Shown: one piece after another, positions 27,839 through 36,104 of the stretch
How positions within the stretch are numbered: the first letter of the stretch is position 1
Layout of the letters: each line of letters begins with the position of its first letter
Assembly: GCF_028437565.1 (NCBI RefSeq)
Contig: NZ_JAMRYR010000006.1
Coordinates: forward strand, 62,001 to 126,000
Length of the DNA: 64,000 nucleotides
Direction of reading: 5' to 3'
Source: Actinomyces sp. B33
GTDB lineage: Bacteria; Actinomycetota; Actinomycetes; Actinomycetales; Actinomycetaceae
Notes under the pieces: generated by a model
The model's input: only the letters and a program-made list of their open reading frames with translations
What the model was told of the DNA's origin: nothing
Databases searched by the model: none
Position numbers and translations under genes: made by a program

Positions 27839-29434
27839 TCAGCGTAGTGCGTCCAGGGCGCGCGACGCGACGAGGGCGTCGGCGTCGGCGGGCAGGGCGT
27901 GCAGGCCGGGGGCCAGGCCCGTCCCGCGCGTCAGGAGCTCGCGCAGCGCCGCCGTTTGCACGCCGAAGCTCATGTCCATGATCTCGATGGGGTTGCCCTC
28001 CCCCGCCGTGCAGTTGACGCACCCGCCGCGGTCCATGAGGAGGAGCCCCTCCTCGGGGCTGGCCCCGGGGGGCGCGAGCACGTGAACGGCCCGTCGATCC
28101 GGGTCGTCGGCGATCGTCCAGCCGCGGGCCAGGGCCTCGTCGACCTCGACTTCCCCGAAGACGCCGCCGGCGACGGCGATCACCCCGCCCGGATGCATCG
28201 CCTCCAGGTCCTCGACGCGGATCGTCGAGCGCTCCCCGGTGGCCGAGACCAGCCAGTCGCAGTCGGCGGCCGCCTCGGCGATCCCGGAGGTCTCGTGGCC
28301 GTCCATTCGGGCGCGCAGCTCGCGGACCGGGTCGAGGTCGACGACGCGGACGGCGGCCCCGCAGGCGCGGGCGAATCGGGCGAACCCGGTGCCGACGTCC
28401 CCGTAGCCGATGACGCCGACGCGCCTGCCGGCCAGGTCGACGCCGGTGCCGTCCGGGTCGAGGAGGTCGAGGACGGTCAGCAGGCACGATTGGCCGGTTC
28501 CGTAGGCGTTGTCGAAGAGGGTCTTGGAGCGCGCGTCGTTGGAGGCGATGACGGGCACCCGCAGGTCGAAGCCCCGCAGGGGCCGCAGTCCCGAGGTCGT
28601 CTCCTCGGCGGCCCCGATCATCCGGTCGAGGGCGCGGGGGGCGCGGACGGGGTCGTGGGCCATGCGGATCAGGTGGGATCCGTCGTCGAGGAGGATCTCC
28701 AGCCCCTCGGCGAGGAATCCCCGGGCGAGCTCCTCCTCCCGTTCGGGGGTCGCATCGGCCTGGGCGAAGACCGTGAGTCCTCGGGCGCGCAGGGCTTCGG
28801 CGACGTCCTCGCGGGTCTCGTCGGCGTGCCCGAAGACGGCGACGCGGGCGCCGGCCTCGTGGAGCATGAGCGCCAGTGCGGCGGTCTTGGGCTCGAGGAC
28901 GAGGGCCAGGCCGATCGAGCGGCCCGCGAGCAGCCCGTCCTCGGCGAGGCCGGCGACGGCGCGGGCGGTGACCGGCATCCGCGTGCGCGCCCAGTCGATG
29001 CGGCGCGGCCCGTAGTCGGGGCCGTTGCCGGGCCGGTGGGGGCCGGTCAGGGGCCGTCCGTCGGGGTCGAGGACGCGCGCCCGGCCGGTGGCGGGCGCGT
29101 CGACGAGGACGGCGCCGGGCGCGGCGGCCCGCGCCCGGTCGAGGAGCGGGGCGGGGCCTCCCGCCGGCCTGTCGGCTCCGGCGACGATGACGACATGGGG
29201 TCCCGGGCCCGGGGTCGGGGCGAGGCCGTCGGGGGCGGTCGGGGCGACGAGGGCCCCGAAGCGGTCGAGGAGGTCGACGAGGGCGAGGGCCCGTTCGGCG
29301 CCGATGTCGCCGGTGATGAGGAATCGCCGGCCGGGGATCAGGAGGTTCGTCGCGGCGGCGAAGGAGCGCAGCGCCGTTTGGGCCCACAGGCGTGCCTGGC
29401 GGCCGCGTCCGTCGGATGAGCGGGGAGGGGTCAT
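27839..29434 (-). CDS. S-adenosylhomocysteinase-like NAD-binding protein with altered active site
   Basis: 531 aa. Residues 20-140 are a poorly conserved N-terminal region. From about 165 the protein follows S-adenosylhomocysteinase (SahH): EETTSG (277-282), SNDARSKTLFDNAYG (298-312) and the NAD loop GYGDVGTG (343-350). The end MDMSFGVQ matches archaeal-type SahH. By eye alignment, residues equivalent to human His55, Asp131, His301 and His353 are Val179, His254, Val425 and Asn481, and Cys195 is Thr313. The oxidation Lys/Asp pair (Lys304, Asp308) and the first Glu remain. The C-terminal Lys/Tyr tail of SahH is absent. So the fold and cofactor site are kept while the hydrolase chemistry is in doubt. 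TAGCGT 6 nt before the ATG suggests a leaderless start. Operon with an adenosine-type deaminase. Confidence 0.82.
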   Translation of the reverse strand: MTPPRSSDGRGRQARLWAQTALRSFAAATNLLIPGRRFLITGDIGAERALALVDLLDRFGALVAPTAPDGLAPTPGPGPHVVIVAGADRPAGGPAPLLDRARAAAPGAVLVDAPATGRARVLDPDGRPLTGPHRPGNGPDYGPRRIDWARTRMPVTARAVAGLAEDGLLAGRSIGLALVLEPKTAALALMLHEAGARVAVFGHADETREDVAEALRARGLTVFAQADATPEREEELARGFLAEGLEILLDDGSHLIRMAHDPVRAPRALDRMIGAAEETTSGLRPLRGFDLRVPVIASNDARSKTLFDNAYGTGQSCLLTVLDLLDPDGTGVDLAGRRVGVIGYGDVGTGFARFARACGAAVRVVDLDPVRELRARMDGHETSGIAEAAADCDWLVSATGERSTIRVEDLEAMHPGGVIAVAGGVFGEVEVDEALARGWTIADDPDRRAVHVLAPPGASPEEGLLLMDRGGCVNCTAGEGNPIEIMDMSFGVQTAALRELLTRGTGLAPGLHALPADADALVASRALDALR

Positions 29435-29709
29435 GCCCCGACGCTAGCAAGGGCGCGGCACCGCCGCCCCGGGCGCACGCCCGTGCGGCATCGGTCCGCG
29501 TCTGCCCGGCCCGCTGCCGTCTCCATCCGCGCGGCATGGGCCGATAGTCGGACGGGCGCACGCGAATGCCGGGGATCGGCTCTCGCCCGGGCGACGCCTC
29601 GCCGGCGGTCCGCCTCTTGTCGTGAGTCATGCGGATTCGCGACCACTCCCACGAGCTCCCGCCCGGCCTTCTCTTTGTCGTGCGGGCACGAGTCGGAGAC
29701 AATCGCGGT

Positions 29710-30591
29710 ATGCCTCTCACCGCAGACCCGACCCCCGTCGACCGGCTCCCCGTCGGCGCCGATATCCGCCTCGTCGCCGTCGACATGGACGGCACGCTCC
29801 TCGACTCGCGCAAGAACCTGCCCGCCGCACTGCCGGCTCTCCTCGACCTCCTCGACGAGCGGGGGATCGTCTTCGCCCCGGCCTCGGGCCGACAGGCGTG
29901 GACCCTCCTCGACATGTTCCCCGACCGCCCGGGGCTGACCGTCATCGGCGAGAACGGCGCGATCGTCATGCGCGACGGCCGGGAGCTGTCCTCCTCGCCT
30001 CTCGACCATGCGACGATCCACCGGGCCATCGACCTGGTCCGGGAGGCGAACGCTGACGGGATCGGAGGGGGCCTGGTCATGTGCGGCGCGCAGTCGGGGT
30101 ACGTCGAGAGGGTCGACGACCCCTTCGTGGAGGAGGTCTCCCAGTACTACCATCGGACGGCTCGGGTCGCCGACCTCCACGAGGTCGTCGAGGCGATGGG
30201 GTCGGGGGACGTGGACGACGAGGTCGTCAAGCTCGCCGTGTGCTCCTTCGACCATCCGGTCGACGAGTTGGCCGAGCGGACCCTCGCCCGCTTCCGGCGG
30301 ACCCACCAGTACGCGGTCTCGGGCCGGCTCTGGGCGGACCTGCAGATCCGGGGCGTCGACAAGGGGGGCGCCGTCCGGGCCCTCCAGGAGGCGCTGGGCG
30401 CGACCCGCGCGCAGACGGTGGTCTTCGGCGACTTCCACAACGACCTCGCGATGCTCGCCGAGGCCGATCTGGCCTTCGCGATGGCGAACGCCCACCCGGA
30501 CGTCGTCGCGGCCTGCCCCTACATCGCGCCGTCGAATGACGAGGACGGGGTCGTCGTCACCCTGCGCCGCCTGCTCGGCCTCGGCGCCTGA
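29710..30591 (+). CDS. Cof-type HAD-IIB family phosphatase
   Basis: 293 aa. Motif I AVDMDGTLLDS, motif II Ser/Thr in ASGRQAW, motif III Lys in GVDKGGAVRAL, and motif IV FGDFHNDLAML fit the Cof/YidA subgroup of HAD-IIB phosphatases with a C2 cap between about 95 and 210. The usual GDxxND in motif IV is GDFHND. Acts on sugar phosphates or related small phosphoesters in the cytoplasm. The start at 29710 is fixed by a -10 box GACAAT (29698-29703) 6 nt upstream. Confidence 0.9.
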   Translation: MPLTADPTPVDRLPVGADIRLVAVDMDGTLLDSRKNLPAALPALLDLLDERGIVFAPASGRQAWTLLDMFPDRPGLTVIGENGAIVMRDGRELSSSPLDHATIHRAIDLVREANADGIGGGLVMCGAQSGYVERVDDPFVEEVSQYYHRTARVADLHEVVEAMGSGDVDDEVVKLAVCSFDHPVDELAERTLARFRRTHQYAVSGRLWADLQIRGVDKGGAVRALQEALGATRAQTVVFGDFHNDLAMLAEADLAFAMANAHPDVVAACPYIAPSNDEDGVVVTLRRLLGLGA

Positions 30592-30664
30592 CGCACGCCG
30601 CCGCCCCCTCGGCCTCGCCCCCTCTGCGCCGCCTCCTCGGCCTCGCCGCCCCTCCCCCTTCTCT

Positions 30665-30726
30665 TTTCCCCCGAAAACGAACATTTCCCCGCGTATTCGC
30701 ATCGATTTTTTCGCTTTGCGGGGAAA
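30665..30726 (+). repeat. Dispersed inverted-repeat element, copy A
   Basis: Left arm CCCCCGAAAACGAA (30668-30681) followed by CATTTCCC. The right arm (30710-30723) reads TTCGCTTTGCGGGG and is degenerate. Same element as 49026-49088, 53714-53775 and 56572-56634. Lies 74 bp 3' of the HAD gene, same orientation. Confidence 0.75.
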
Positions 30727-30859
30727 TGACCGCGGCCTCTGCGCGGTCGGGCCGCCGCACACGGGCACCGCGAGCGTCCGGGCACGACAATGCCCGGACG
30801 GGACGAACCCACCCGGGCATCACGCCGTTCGCGTCCGGGGCCTCAGCCCCGCAGGCGCC

Positions 30860-31558
30860 TCACTTCGCGTCGTCGGCGAGGGTCTCCTCGAGGGCGTCCT
30901 CGCGCAGATCGGCCTCGGAGATCTCCTGATCGAGGGCCGGGGCGTCCGACGCGGCCTCGGGCAGGGCCTCGGGCAGGGCCTCGGGCGCGGTCTCGGGAAC
31001 GAAGGAATCGGTCTCCAGGTCCGCCCAGTACTCCTCGGCCCACGGGTCCTCGATCGGCTGGCTGCGCTTCCACAGGACGTAGCCGGCGCCGGCGACCGTC
31101 CCCGCCAGGGCCGTCCAGCCGATGGCCCGCAGGAAGCGGTGCTTGCGGACGACCTTCGGTGTCGGCGTCGTCAGGGCCGCGGCCGACACCTCGCCGGCCT
31201 TCCTCGCCCGGTCGGCAAGACTGCCCTTCCCCTTGAGGGCCTCCGACCCCTCGGTGACAGCCCGGTCGACGCGCGGCAGATAGTCGTCGACCACCGCATG
31301 ACGGGCCTGCTCGATCGCCGGGCGGGCGCGATCGACGGCCGACTGGGCGCGGTCGGCAACCTCCTCGACCATGGGGGTCGCGCGCTCGATCGCATTGTTG
31401 AGCGCCGCCTGGGCTCGGGGCGCGGCCCAATCGACGCCCTGCTCAGCCAGATCGGCGGCCTTGACGGCGGCCCTTCCGGCGTAAACGGCTGCCGCATCGA
31501 GCAGCTGCTGCGCCTCGACGCGCAGCTTGTCAGTGTCAAAACCCTGCGTGTTGGCCAT
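30860..31558 (-). CDS. Hypothetical protein with helical repeats and one membrane segment
   Basis: 232 aa, not recognised. Residues 1-145 are Ala-rich amphipathic helices with periodic charged residues (VDWAAPRAQAALNNAIERA, VADRAQSAVDRARPAIEQAR), like apolipoprotein or LEA-type repeats. A single membrane segment follows near 150-168 (IGWTALAGTVAGAGYVLWKR). The C-terminus is strongly acidic with short repeats PEALPEAL. No signal peptide, so the repeats are probably cytoplasmic. A similarly built protein is encoded at 46562-47404. It lies between convergent HAD and divergent cyclophilin genes. Confidence 0.75.
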   Translation of the reverse strand: MANTQGFDTDKLRVEAQQLLDAAAVYAGRAAVKAADLAEQGVDWAAPRAQAALNNAIERATPMVEEVADRAQSAVDRARPAIEQARHAVVDDYLPRVDRAVTEGSEALKGKGSLADRARKAGEVSAAALTTPTPKVVRKHRFLRAIGWTALAGTVAGAGYVLWKRSQPIEDPWAEEYWADLETDSFVPETAPEALPEALPEAASDAPALDQEISEADLREDALEETLADDAK

Positions 31559-31706
31559 GATGTCTCCGCATCCGTCCTTCCAATGGCGCCGGTTGCGCCG
31601 ATCTTCATGCCATTGTGCAACGAAACCGTGTGATCTGCAGCCCACAAGAGGCCCCCAATCTCCACGGGCGAATGCCCCGCGGCCCGTTTTCTGGGACGAT
31701 GGGGGC

Positions 31707-32228
31707 ATGAACGCAATCATTCACACCTCCATGGGCGACATCGTCGTCGAGCTCTTCCCCAACCACGCCCCGAACACCGTCGCCAACTTCGTCGCCCTCG
31801 CCAAGGGCGAACGCGAGTGGACCGATCCGGCGACCGGCCAGAAGACCTCGCGGCCCCTCTACGACTCGACGATCTTCCACCGCGTGATCCCCAACTTCAT
31901 GATCCAGGGCGGGGACCCGCTGGGCACCGGCACCGGCGGCCCCGGCTACCAGTTCAACGACGAGATCCACCCCGAGCTGACCTTCGACAAGCCCTACCTG
32001 CTCGCCATGGCCAACGCCGGCAAGCGCATGGGCAAGGGCACCAACGGCTCCCAGTTCTTCATCACCGTCGCCCCGACCCCGTGGCTCTTCGGCGCCCACA
32101 CGATCTTCGGCACGGTCGTCGACGACGCCTCCAAGGCCGTCGTCGACGCGATCTCGACGACCGCGACCGGCGCGAACGACCGTCCGGTGGCCGACGTCGT
32201 CATCTCCTCCATCGAGATCGCCGACTGA
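31707..32228 (+). CDS. ppiA: Peptidyl-prolyl cis-trans isomerase, cyclophilin type
   Basis: 173 aa, cytoplasmic (no signal peptide). Core motifs: FHRVIPNFMIQGGDP (with catalytic Arg), NGSQFFITVAPTPWL and FGAHTIFGTV. Catalyses proline isomerisation in protein folding. Gene order cyclophilin - rhomboid - crgA is the one seen near the replication origin of many actinobacteria. Leaderless start: GACGAT (31695-31700) 6 nt before the ATG. Followed by a GC-rich hairpin. Confidence 0.96.
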   Translation: MNAIIHTSMGDIVVELFPNHAPNTVANFVALAKGEREWTDPATGQKTSRPLYDSTIFHRVIPNFMIQGGDPLGTGTGGPGYQFNDEIHPELTFDKPYLLAMANAGKRMGKGTNGSQFFITVAPTPWLFGAHTIFGTVVDDASKAVVDAISTTATGANDRPVADVVISSIEIAD

Positions 32229-32249
32229 CCGGCCTCGATCACCGCGACG

Positions 32250-32276
32250 CGGGGCGGGGCCTTCGGCTCCGCCCCG
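32250..32276 (+). terminator. Hairpin after ppiA
   Basis: CGGGGCGGGGCC (32250-32261) pairs with GGCTCCGCCCCG (32265-32276), including one G-T wobble, across a TTC loop 22 nt after the ppiA stop. Confidence 0.65.
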
Positions 32277-32328
32277 TACCCGTACCCGGGCGGCCCCCGC
32301 CCGTCGGCCCCCACCGGAAGGACCCGTC

Positions 32329-33183
32329 ATGAGCATGCCCGTCTACGGCCAGCGCTCGAACGCCAACGCCGCCCCCGAATGCCCGCGCCATCCGGGCGTC
32401 CGCTCGGTCGACTACTGCAAGCGCTGCAACCGGCCGATGTGCGTCGAGTGCGTCGTCCCGACCGAGGTTCGGTCGATCTGCGTCGACTGCTCGGGGCGGG
32501 CGCGCCGCCCGATCTCGCGCCGGGGCCCGGTCGTCACCTACGCGATCATCGCCGCGTGCCTCCTCGCCTTCCTCGTCGGCTTCGGGTCGAACAGCGCGTA
32601 CTCGGCGATGCTCTTCACCCCGGGCCTGGGCCTCGCCGAGCCGTGGCGCTTCCTGACGACGGCATTCCTCCACTCGGGGATCTTCCACATCGTGTTCAAC
32701 ATGGTCGCCCTGTACTCGGTGGGCACCGTGCTGGAGCCCGTCCTGGGGCACTGGCGCTACGCGTTCCTGTACGCGCTGAGCGCCGTCGGCGGGTCCGCCG
32801 CCGTCCTCGCCTGGGGGATCGTCGAGCCCGCGACCCTCATGGGCGGCACGGTCGGCGCGTCGGGCGCCGTCTTCGGCCTGTTCGGAGCGGTCTTCGTCCT
32901 CCAGAAGGCGTCGGGCGCCGATACGCGGGCGATCATCGGGCTCCTGGTGGTCAACCTGCTCTACGGGTTCATCGGCGCGAACATCTCCTGGCAGGCGCAT
33001 CTGGGCGGCCTGATCACCGGCGTCCTCGTCTCCTGGGCGTTCCTCCGTCAGGGACGGCCCCGACCGGGGGTGACGGCGAAGTCCCAGCAGCGCCGCGAGG
33101 TCCTCGTGACGGCCGCGATGGGCGCGGCGATGCTCGCCCTCATCGCGCTGATCTACCGGGTGATCTTCGAGGTCGTCGGCTGA
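32329..33183 (+). CDS. Rhomboid family intramembrane serine protease with N-terminal zinc-binding domain
   Basis: 284 aa. Residues 18-54 form a Cys/His cluster (CPRHP, CKRC, CVEC, CVDC) likely to bind two zinc ions, as in B-box-like modules. Six membrane segments follow. The catalytic dyad is Ser179 in GASGAVFG and His224 in WQAHLGG, with the oxyanion residues His120 and Asn124 in FHIVFNMV. Cleaves transmembrane segments of membrane proteins. GGAAGG lies 7 nt before the ATG. Neighbours ppiA and crgA match the conserved actinobacterial order. Confidence 0.93.
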   Translation: MSMPVYGQRSNANAAPECPRHPGVRSVDYCKRCNRPMCVECVVPTEVRSICVDCSGRARRPISRRGPVVTYAIIAACLLAFLVGFGSNSAYSAMLFTPGLGLAEPWRFLTTAFLHSGIFHIVFNMVALYSVGTVLEPVLGHWRYAFLYALSAVGGSAAVLAWGIVEPATLMGGTVGASGAVFGLFGAVFVLQKASGADTRAIIGLLVVNLLYGFIGANISWQAHLGGLITGVLVSWAFLRQGRPRPGVTAKSQQRREVLVTAAMGAAMLALIALIYRVIFEVVG

Positions 33184-33551
33184 GCCGGGCCCTCGGCCCC
33201 GGCCCGCTCCCGGGGCGGGGCCTCATGCGTCTTCGACTACACGAGGCGTTGGACGAGGTCGGGGCGAAATGACACCGATGTAGTTCTCCACAGGATGATC
33301 CACACCTGTGGATGGAACCTCCGGGTCGGCCCTCAGGAGCGGTTCGTCTCGATACGACCCGGCCCGTGGACGGCGGTCGCCCCCGGGTCGGCCCCCGCGA
33401 GGCGCGCGACCCCACCCCGACGGGCGTCGCCGACGCTCAACGACCGGCAGCGGCCCGGGCGATCGAATCGACGCGAGCGAATCGAGAGGGCTCCGGGACA
33501 GTCATGGCGGAGAATCGGAGAAGGCGCGCGATCCGCGCCGCATCGGACCGG
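33184..33551. other. Intergenic region with DnaA-box-like cluster
   Basis: 368 bp between convergent rhomboid and crgA genes. It contains three 9-mers close to the DnaA box within 32 bp (33284-33315). Apart from a GC-rich hairpin-like stretch just after the rhomboid stop (33186-33222), I see nothing else. Confidence 0.5.
33284..33315. promoter_or_regulatory. Cluster of DnaA-box-like 9-mers
   Basis: TTCTCCACA (33284-33292) and TGATCCACA (33296-33304) each differ by one base from the E. coli box TTATCCACA. TGTGGATGG (33307-33315) is a third, inverted site with two mismatches. Sites 2 and 3 form the inverted repeat ATCCACA-CC-TGTGGAT. DnaA binding is an inference. Confidence 0.4.
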
Positions 33552-33815
33552 TCAGCGCCACCTGAGGGTCATGAGGAATCCGACCATCATGATCCCCAGA
33601 CCGATGACGAGGTTCCACCAGGAGACGCCCGGGATCGGGTACGCGCCCGACGACATGTAGTAGACGATCAACCAGATCAGCCCGATGATCAACAAGGAGA
33701 CGAACGCGGGAGCCCACCAGCTCGGGCTCAGCGGGATCCCATCGGTCCACATGTGGATCTCGGTGTCGTCCGAGACCTCCCGGTTGTTCTTCTTGCGCTT
33801 CTTCGACTCGGCCAC
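33552..33815 (-). CDS. crgA: Cell division protein CrgA
   Basis: 87 aa. A basic N-terminus (VAESKKRKKNNRE) and two membrane segments (about 29-48 and 60-80) match the small actinobacterial CrgA family (UPF0233). The conserved PSWWAPAFVSLLIIGLIW is present. CrgA interacts with FtsZ, FtsI and other divisome proteins and affects septation. GTG start at 33815 preceded by GGAAGGGG. Divergent from the DUF881/sortase pair, as in relatives. Confidence 0.93.
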   Translation of the reverse strand: MAESKKRKKNNREVSDDTEIHMWTDGIPLSPSWWAPAFVSLLIIGLIWLIVYYMSSGAYPIPGVSWWNLVIGLGIMMVGFLMTLRWR

Positions 33816-33937
33816 CTCGGCCCCTTCCTGACGGTACGGGACGCCGGTCCCGGGACGCTGCCGCGGAAACGGCACCCCCTTAGCGTAATCTCGGACCTGG
33901 AACCCGCCAAAGCGACACGGACGAGGAGAAGCGGTCG

Positions 33938-34750
33938 ATGAACAGCGCCGACGACGCGCCGACGACGCCGTCCCCCGAACCCCCGCCCGCGCGCACGCCC
34001 GCCGCCCGCGCATCTCGGCCCCGGACCGTCCCGACGGACGCCCCGAGCACGGCCCCCCGGCGCAGGCCCTCCCCCCGCTCCGCCGTATCCGTCCTCGCCG
34101 TGACGATCGCCTCCGGACTCCTCTTCACGGTCTCCGCCCTGACGAGCCGCCAGGAATCCGCGCCGGCCGACCTCGTCGCCCTCGTCCACGAGTCCCAGGC
34201 CCGCGTCGGCGACCTCGAGCAGCAGACCAGCGGGCTGCTCGCCAGGATCGACTCCTACGCCGACGCCGAGGCCGCTCCCCCGATCGACACCGTCCCGGCC
34301 CTCGCCGTCGCCGAGGTTGCCGGACCCGGCGTCACCATCACCTTGACGGACGCCCCACCGGGCTCAGCCCCCGACAACGCCACCCCCAACGACCTCGTCA
34401 TCCACCAGCAGGACATCGAGGACGTGATGAACGCCCTGTGGGACGGGGGCGCCGAGGCCCTCGCCGTCCAAGGAGTCCGCATCACCAGTCGCACCGTGAT
34501 CCGATGCATCGGCAACGTCATCCTCGTCGACGGGGTCTCCTACTCCCCGCCCTACGTCATCGACGCGATCGGCGACCCCCAGGCCCTCGCGCAAAGCGTG
34601 AGTTCCAACCCACGCATCGTCAACTACCAGCGCTATGTGGCACTCTACGGACTGGGATGGGACATGAAAACGCGTGACTCCCTGATCCTGCCTGCCAGCG
34701 CGCAGGACCAGACGACGACCTATGCACAGGTGGTGAACGCCGATGGGTAA
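33938..34750 (+). CDS. DUF881 family membrane protein
   Basis: 270 aa. Cytoplasmic Pro/Arg-rich N-terminus (1-48), one membrane segment near 49-66 and an extracytoplasmic DUF881 domain (VAGPGVTITLTDAPPGSAP, LVIHQQDIEDVMNALWDGGA, SSNPRIVNYQRYVALYGLGW). Function unknown; widely conserved beside crgA and pknB in actinobacteria. Upstream TAATCT (33885-33890) may be its -10, and GAGGAG is a plausible ribosome binding site. Its end overlaps the sortase start by 8 nt. Confidence 0.9.
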   Translation: MNSADDAPTTPSPEPPPARTPAARASRPRTVPTDAPSTAPRRRPSPRSAVSVLAVTIASGLLFTVSALTSRQESAPADLVALVHESQARVGDLEQQTSGLLARIDSYADAEAAPPIDTVPALAVAEVAGPGVTITLTDAPPGSAPDNATPNDLVIHQQDIEDVMNALWDGGAEALAVQGVRITSRTVIRCIGNVILVDGVSYSPPYVIDAIGDPQALAQSVSSNPRIVNYQRYVALYGLGWDMKTRDSLILPASAQDQTTTYAQVVNADG

Positions 34751-35513
34751 GCACATCAGCCCCCAATCCGATCCCCGTCGTTCCCGATCGCTCCTCTCGG
34801 CGTTCCTCGGGGTCGTCGGCGAACTCCTCATCACCGCGGCCGTCGTCGTCGGCCTCTTCGCCGTCTGGCAGCTCTACTGGACGACCTACCAGGTCCAGGG
34901 CCAGGTCGCCCAGACCATCGAGTCCTACGCCGCCGAGCACCAGCCCGCGACCAGCAAGACCGGGGAGATCCGCACCGACGCCCCCCCGGAATTCGCCCAG
35001 GACCCGGGCGACGGGGAGGTCTACGGGCTGCTCCACATCCCCTCATGGGACTGGATGAGGACCCCGCTCGCCGAGGGCACCACCAGTCAGGTCCTCGACC
35101 AGGGGTGGGCCGGCCACTACGAGGACACCGCTCAACCGGGCCAGATCGGCAACTTCTCCGTCGCCGGCCACCGCCGGACCTACGGGAACAACTTCCGATG
35201 GATCGACCGGCTCGGCCAGGGAGACGCCGTCGTCGTCGAGCTCGACGACGTCTACATGGTGTACGCCGTGGAGAACTGGGAGATCGTCTCGGCCGACGAC
35301 CCCGACAACATCCGCGTCATCGCCCCCGTCATCAACGACCTGACGTTCTCCCAGCAGCCCACCGAGCGGTGGATGACGATGACGACGTGCCATCCCGAGT
35401 ACGGCAACTCCGAGCGGTACATCGTCCACCTCAAGTTCCGGTCGTGGACCCCCAAGAGCAGCGGCGTTCCCGCCGAGCTCGTCGACGAGCCGTCCGACGG
35501 CGCGCAGAACTGA
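34743..35513 (+). CDS. srtE: Class E sortase
   Basis: 256 aa, membrane-anchored by a segment at about 21-45. The sortase barrel has catalytic His143 (AGHRRTYG), Cys216 (TTCHPEYG) and Arg225 (SERYIV). Class E sortases are housekeeping enzymes of high-GC Gram-positives and recognise LAxTG-type signals rather than LPxTG. Its gene overlaps DUF881 by 8 nt and is followed by a 52-codon membrane-protein gene, an arrangement common in actinobacteria. Confidence 0.93.
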   Translation: MGKHISPQSDPRRSRSLLSAFLGVVGELLITAAVVVGLFAVWQLYWTTYQVQGQVAQTIESYAAEHQPATSKTGEIRTDAPPEFAQDPGDGEVYGLLHIPSWDWMRTPLAEGTTSQVLDQGWAGHYEDTAQPGQIGNFSVAGHRRTYGNNFRWIDRLGQGDAVVVELDDVYMVYAVENWEIVSADDPDNIRVIAPVINDLTFSQQPTERWMTMTTCHPEYGNSERYIVHLKFRSWTPKSSGVPAELVDEPSDGAQN

Positions 35514-35531
35514 GAACACGGAGGCGCATCA

Positions 35532-35690
35532 ATGTACGCGTGGATCTTCCGCCACCTGCCCGGACCCACATGGTTCAAGGTCATCGAGGCCCTCGCCCTC
35601 ATCGGCGTCGCCGTCTGGGCCCTGTTCACCTGGGTCTACCCGTGGGTCCAGGCCACCTTGGAACTCGGTGAGACCTCGGGCGTCGGCTGA
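35532..35690 (+). CDS. Small membrane protein downstream of sortase
   Basis: 52 aa, a very short gene. It begins MYAWIFRHLPGPTWFKVIEA and has one hydrophobic helix at about 17-42 (EALALIGVAVWALFTWVYPW). The start ATG lies 18 bp after the sortase stop, preceded by GGAGG. Small proteins of this kind (about 50-60 aa, beginning MYxWIFRHLPG) follow the sortase or DUF881 genes in many actinobacteria; I recall the pattern but no assigned function. Confidence 0.78.
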   Translation: MYAWIFRHLPGPTWFKVIEALALIGVAVWALFTWVYPWVQATLELGETSGVG

Positions 35691-36104
35691 TCGCGGGCTC
35701 CCCGGCCGCGCCTGATGCCGCGCCCGCCGTCCTCACGTCGTTCCCGGTCCGAGAGGCCGTTTCGTTCAGTCCTGCGGCGGGAGTCGTTCAGTCCTGCGGC
35801 GGGAAGGACCGTCGCCGGCCCGTCCGCCGGGATGAGCCGCGCACGGGCGGATCCGTCCTCGGCGCGGGTCACGCGGCGCCTCCACAGCCGGCCCCGGTTC
35901 CTCGCCCGCCACGGGAGGAGGCGAAAGCCGGCACTCGCCCGTCGGCGGCCCCGAGGGAGCGCCACGACGGGAGGGAGGGACCGAGGGCCCCTCCCGGCCG
36001 CGCCTCGCGTGCATCGAAACGATTCGTCGCACCAGATGCGGAGAGCGGGGATAGCGGATCCGGCGTTCATGTCCGCGAGCCGGCATCCACCCGGTCAGTC
36101 GGGA
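35691..36104. other. Intergenic region between convergent sortase and pknB operons
   Basis: 414 bp without a supportable gene. It holds a 21-bp tandem direct repeat (35762-35804); open frames crossing it are Arg/Pro-rich and lack start context. Confidence 0.6.
35762..35804. repeat. 21-bp tandem direct repeat
   Basis: TCGTTCAGTCCTGCGGCGGGA occurs at 35762-35782 and again, identically, at 35784-35804 (one base between copies), just 3' of the sortase operon. Confidence 0.85.

Noticed and set aside
35766-36086. Open frames in the gap between the sortase and pknB
   Set aside because: Arg/Pro-rich shadows without start signals or homologues.
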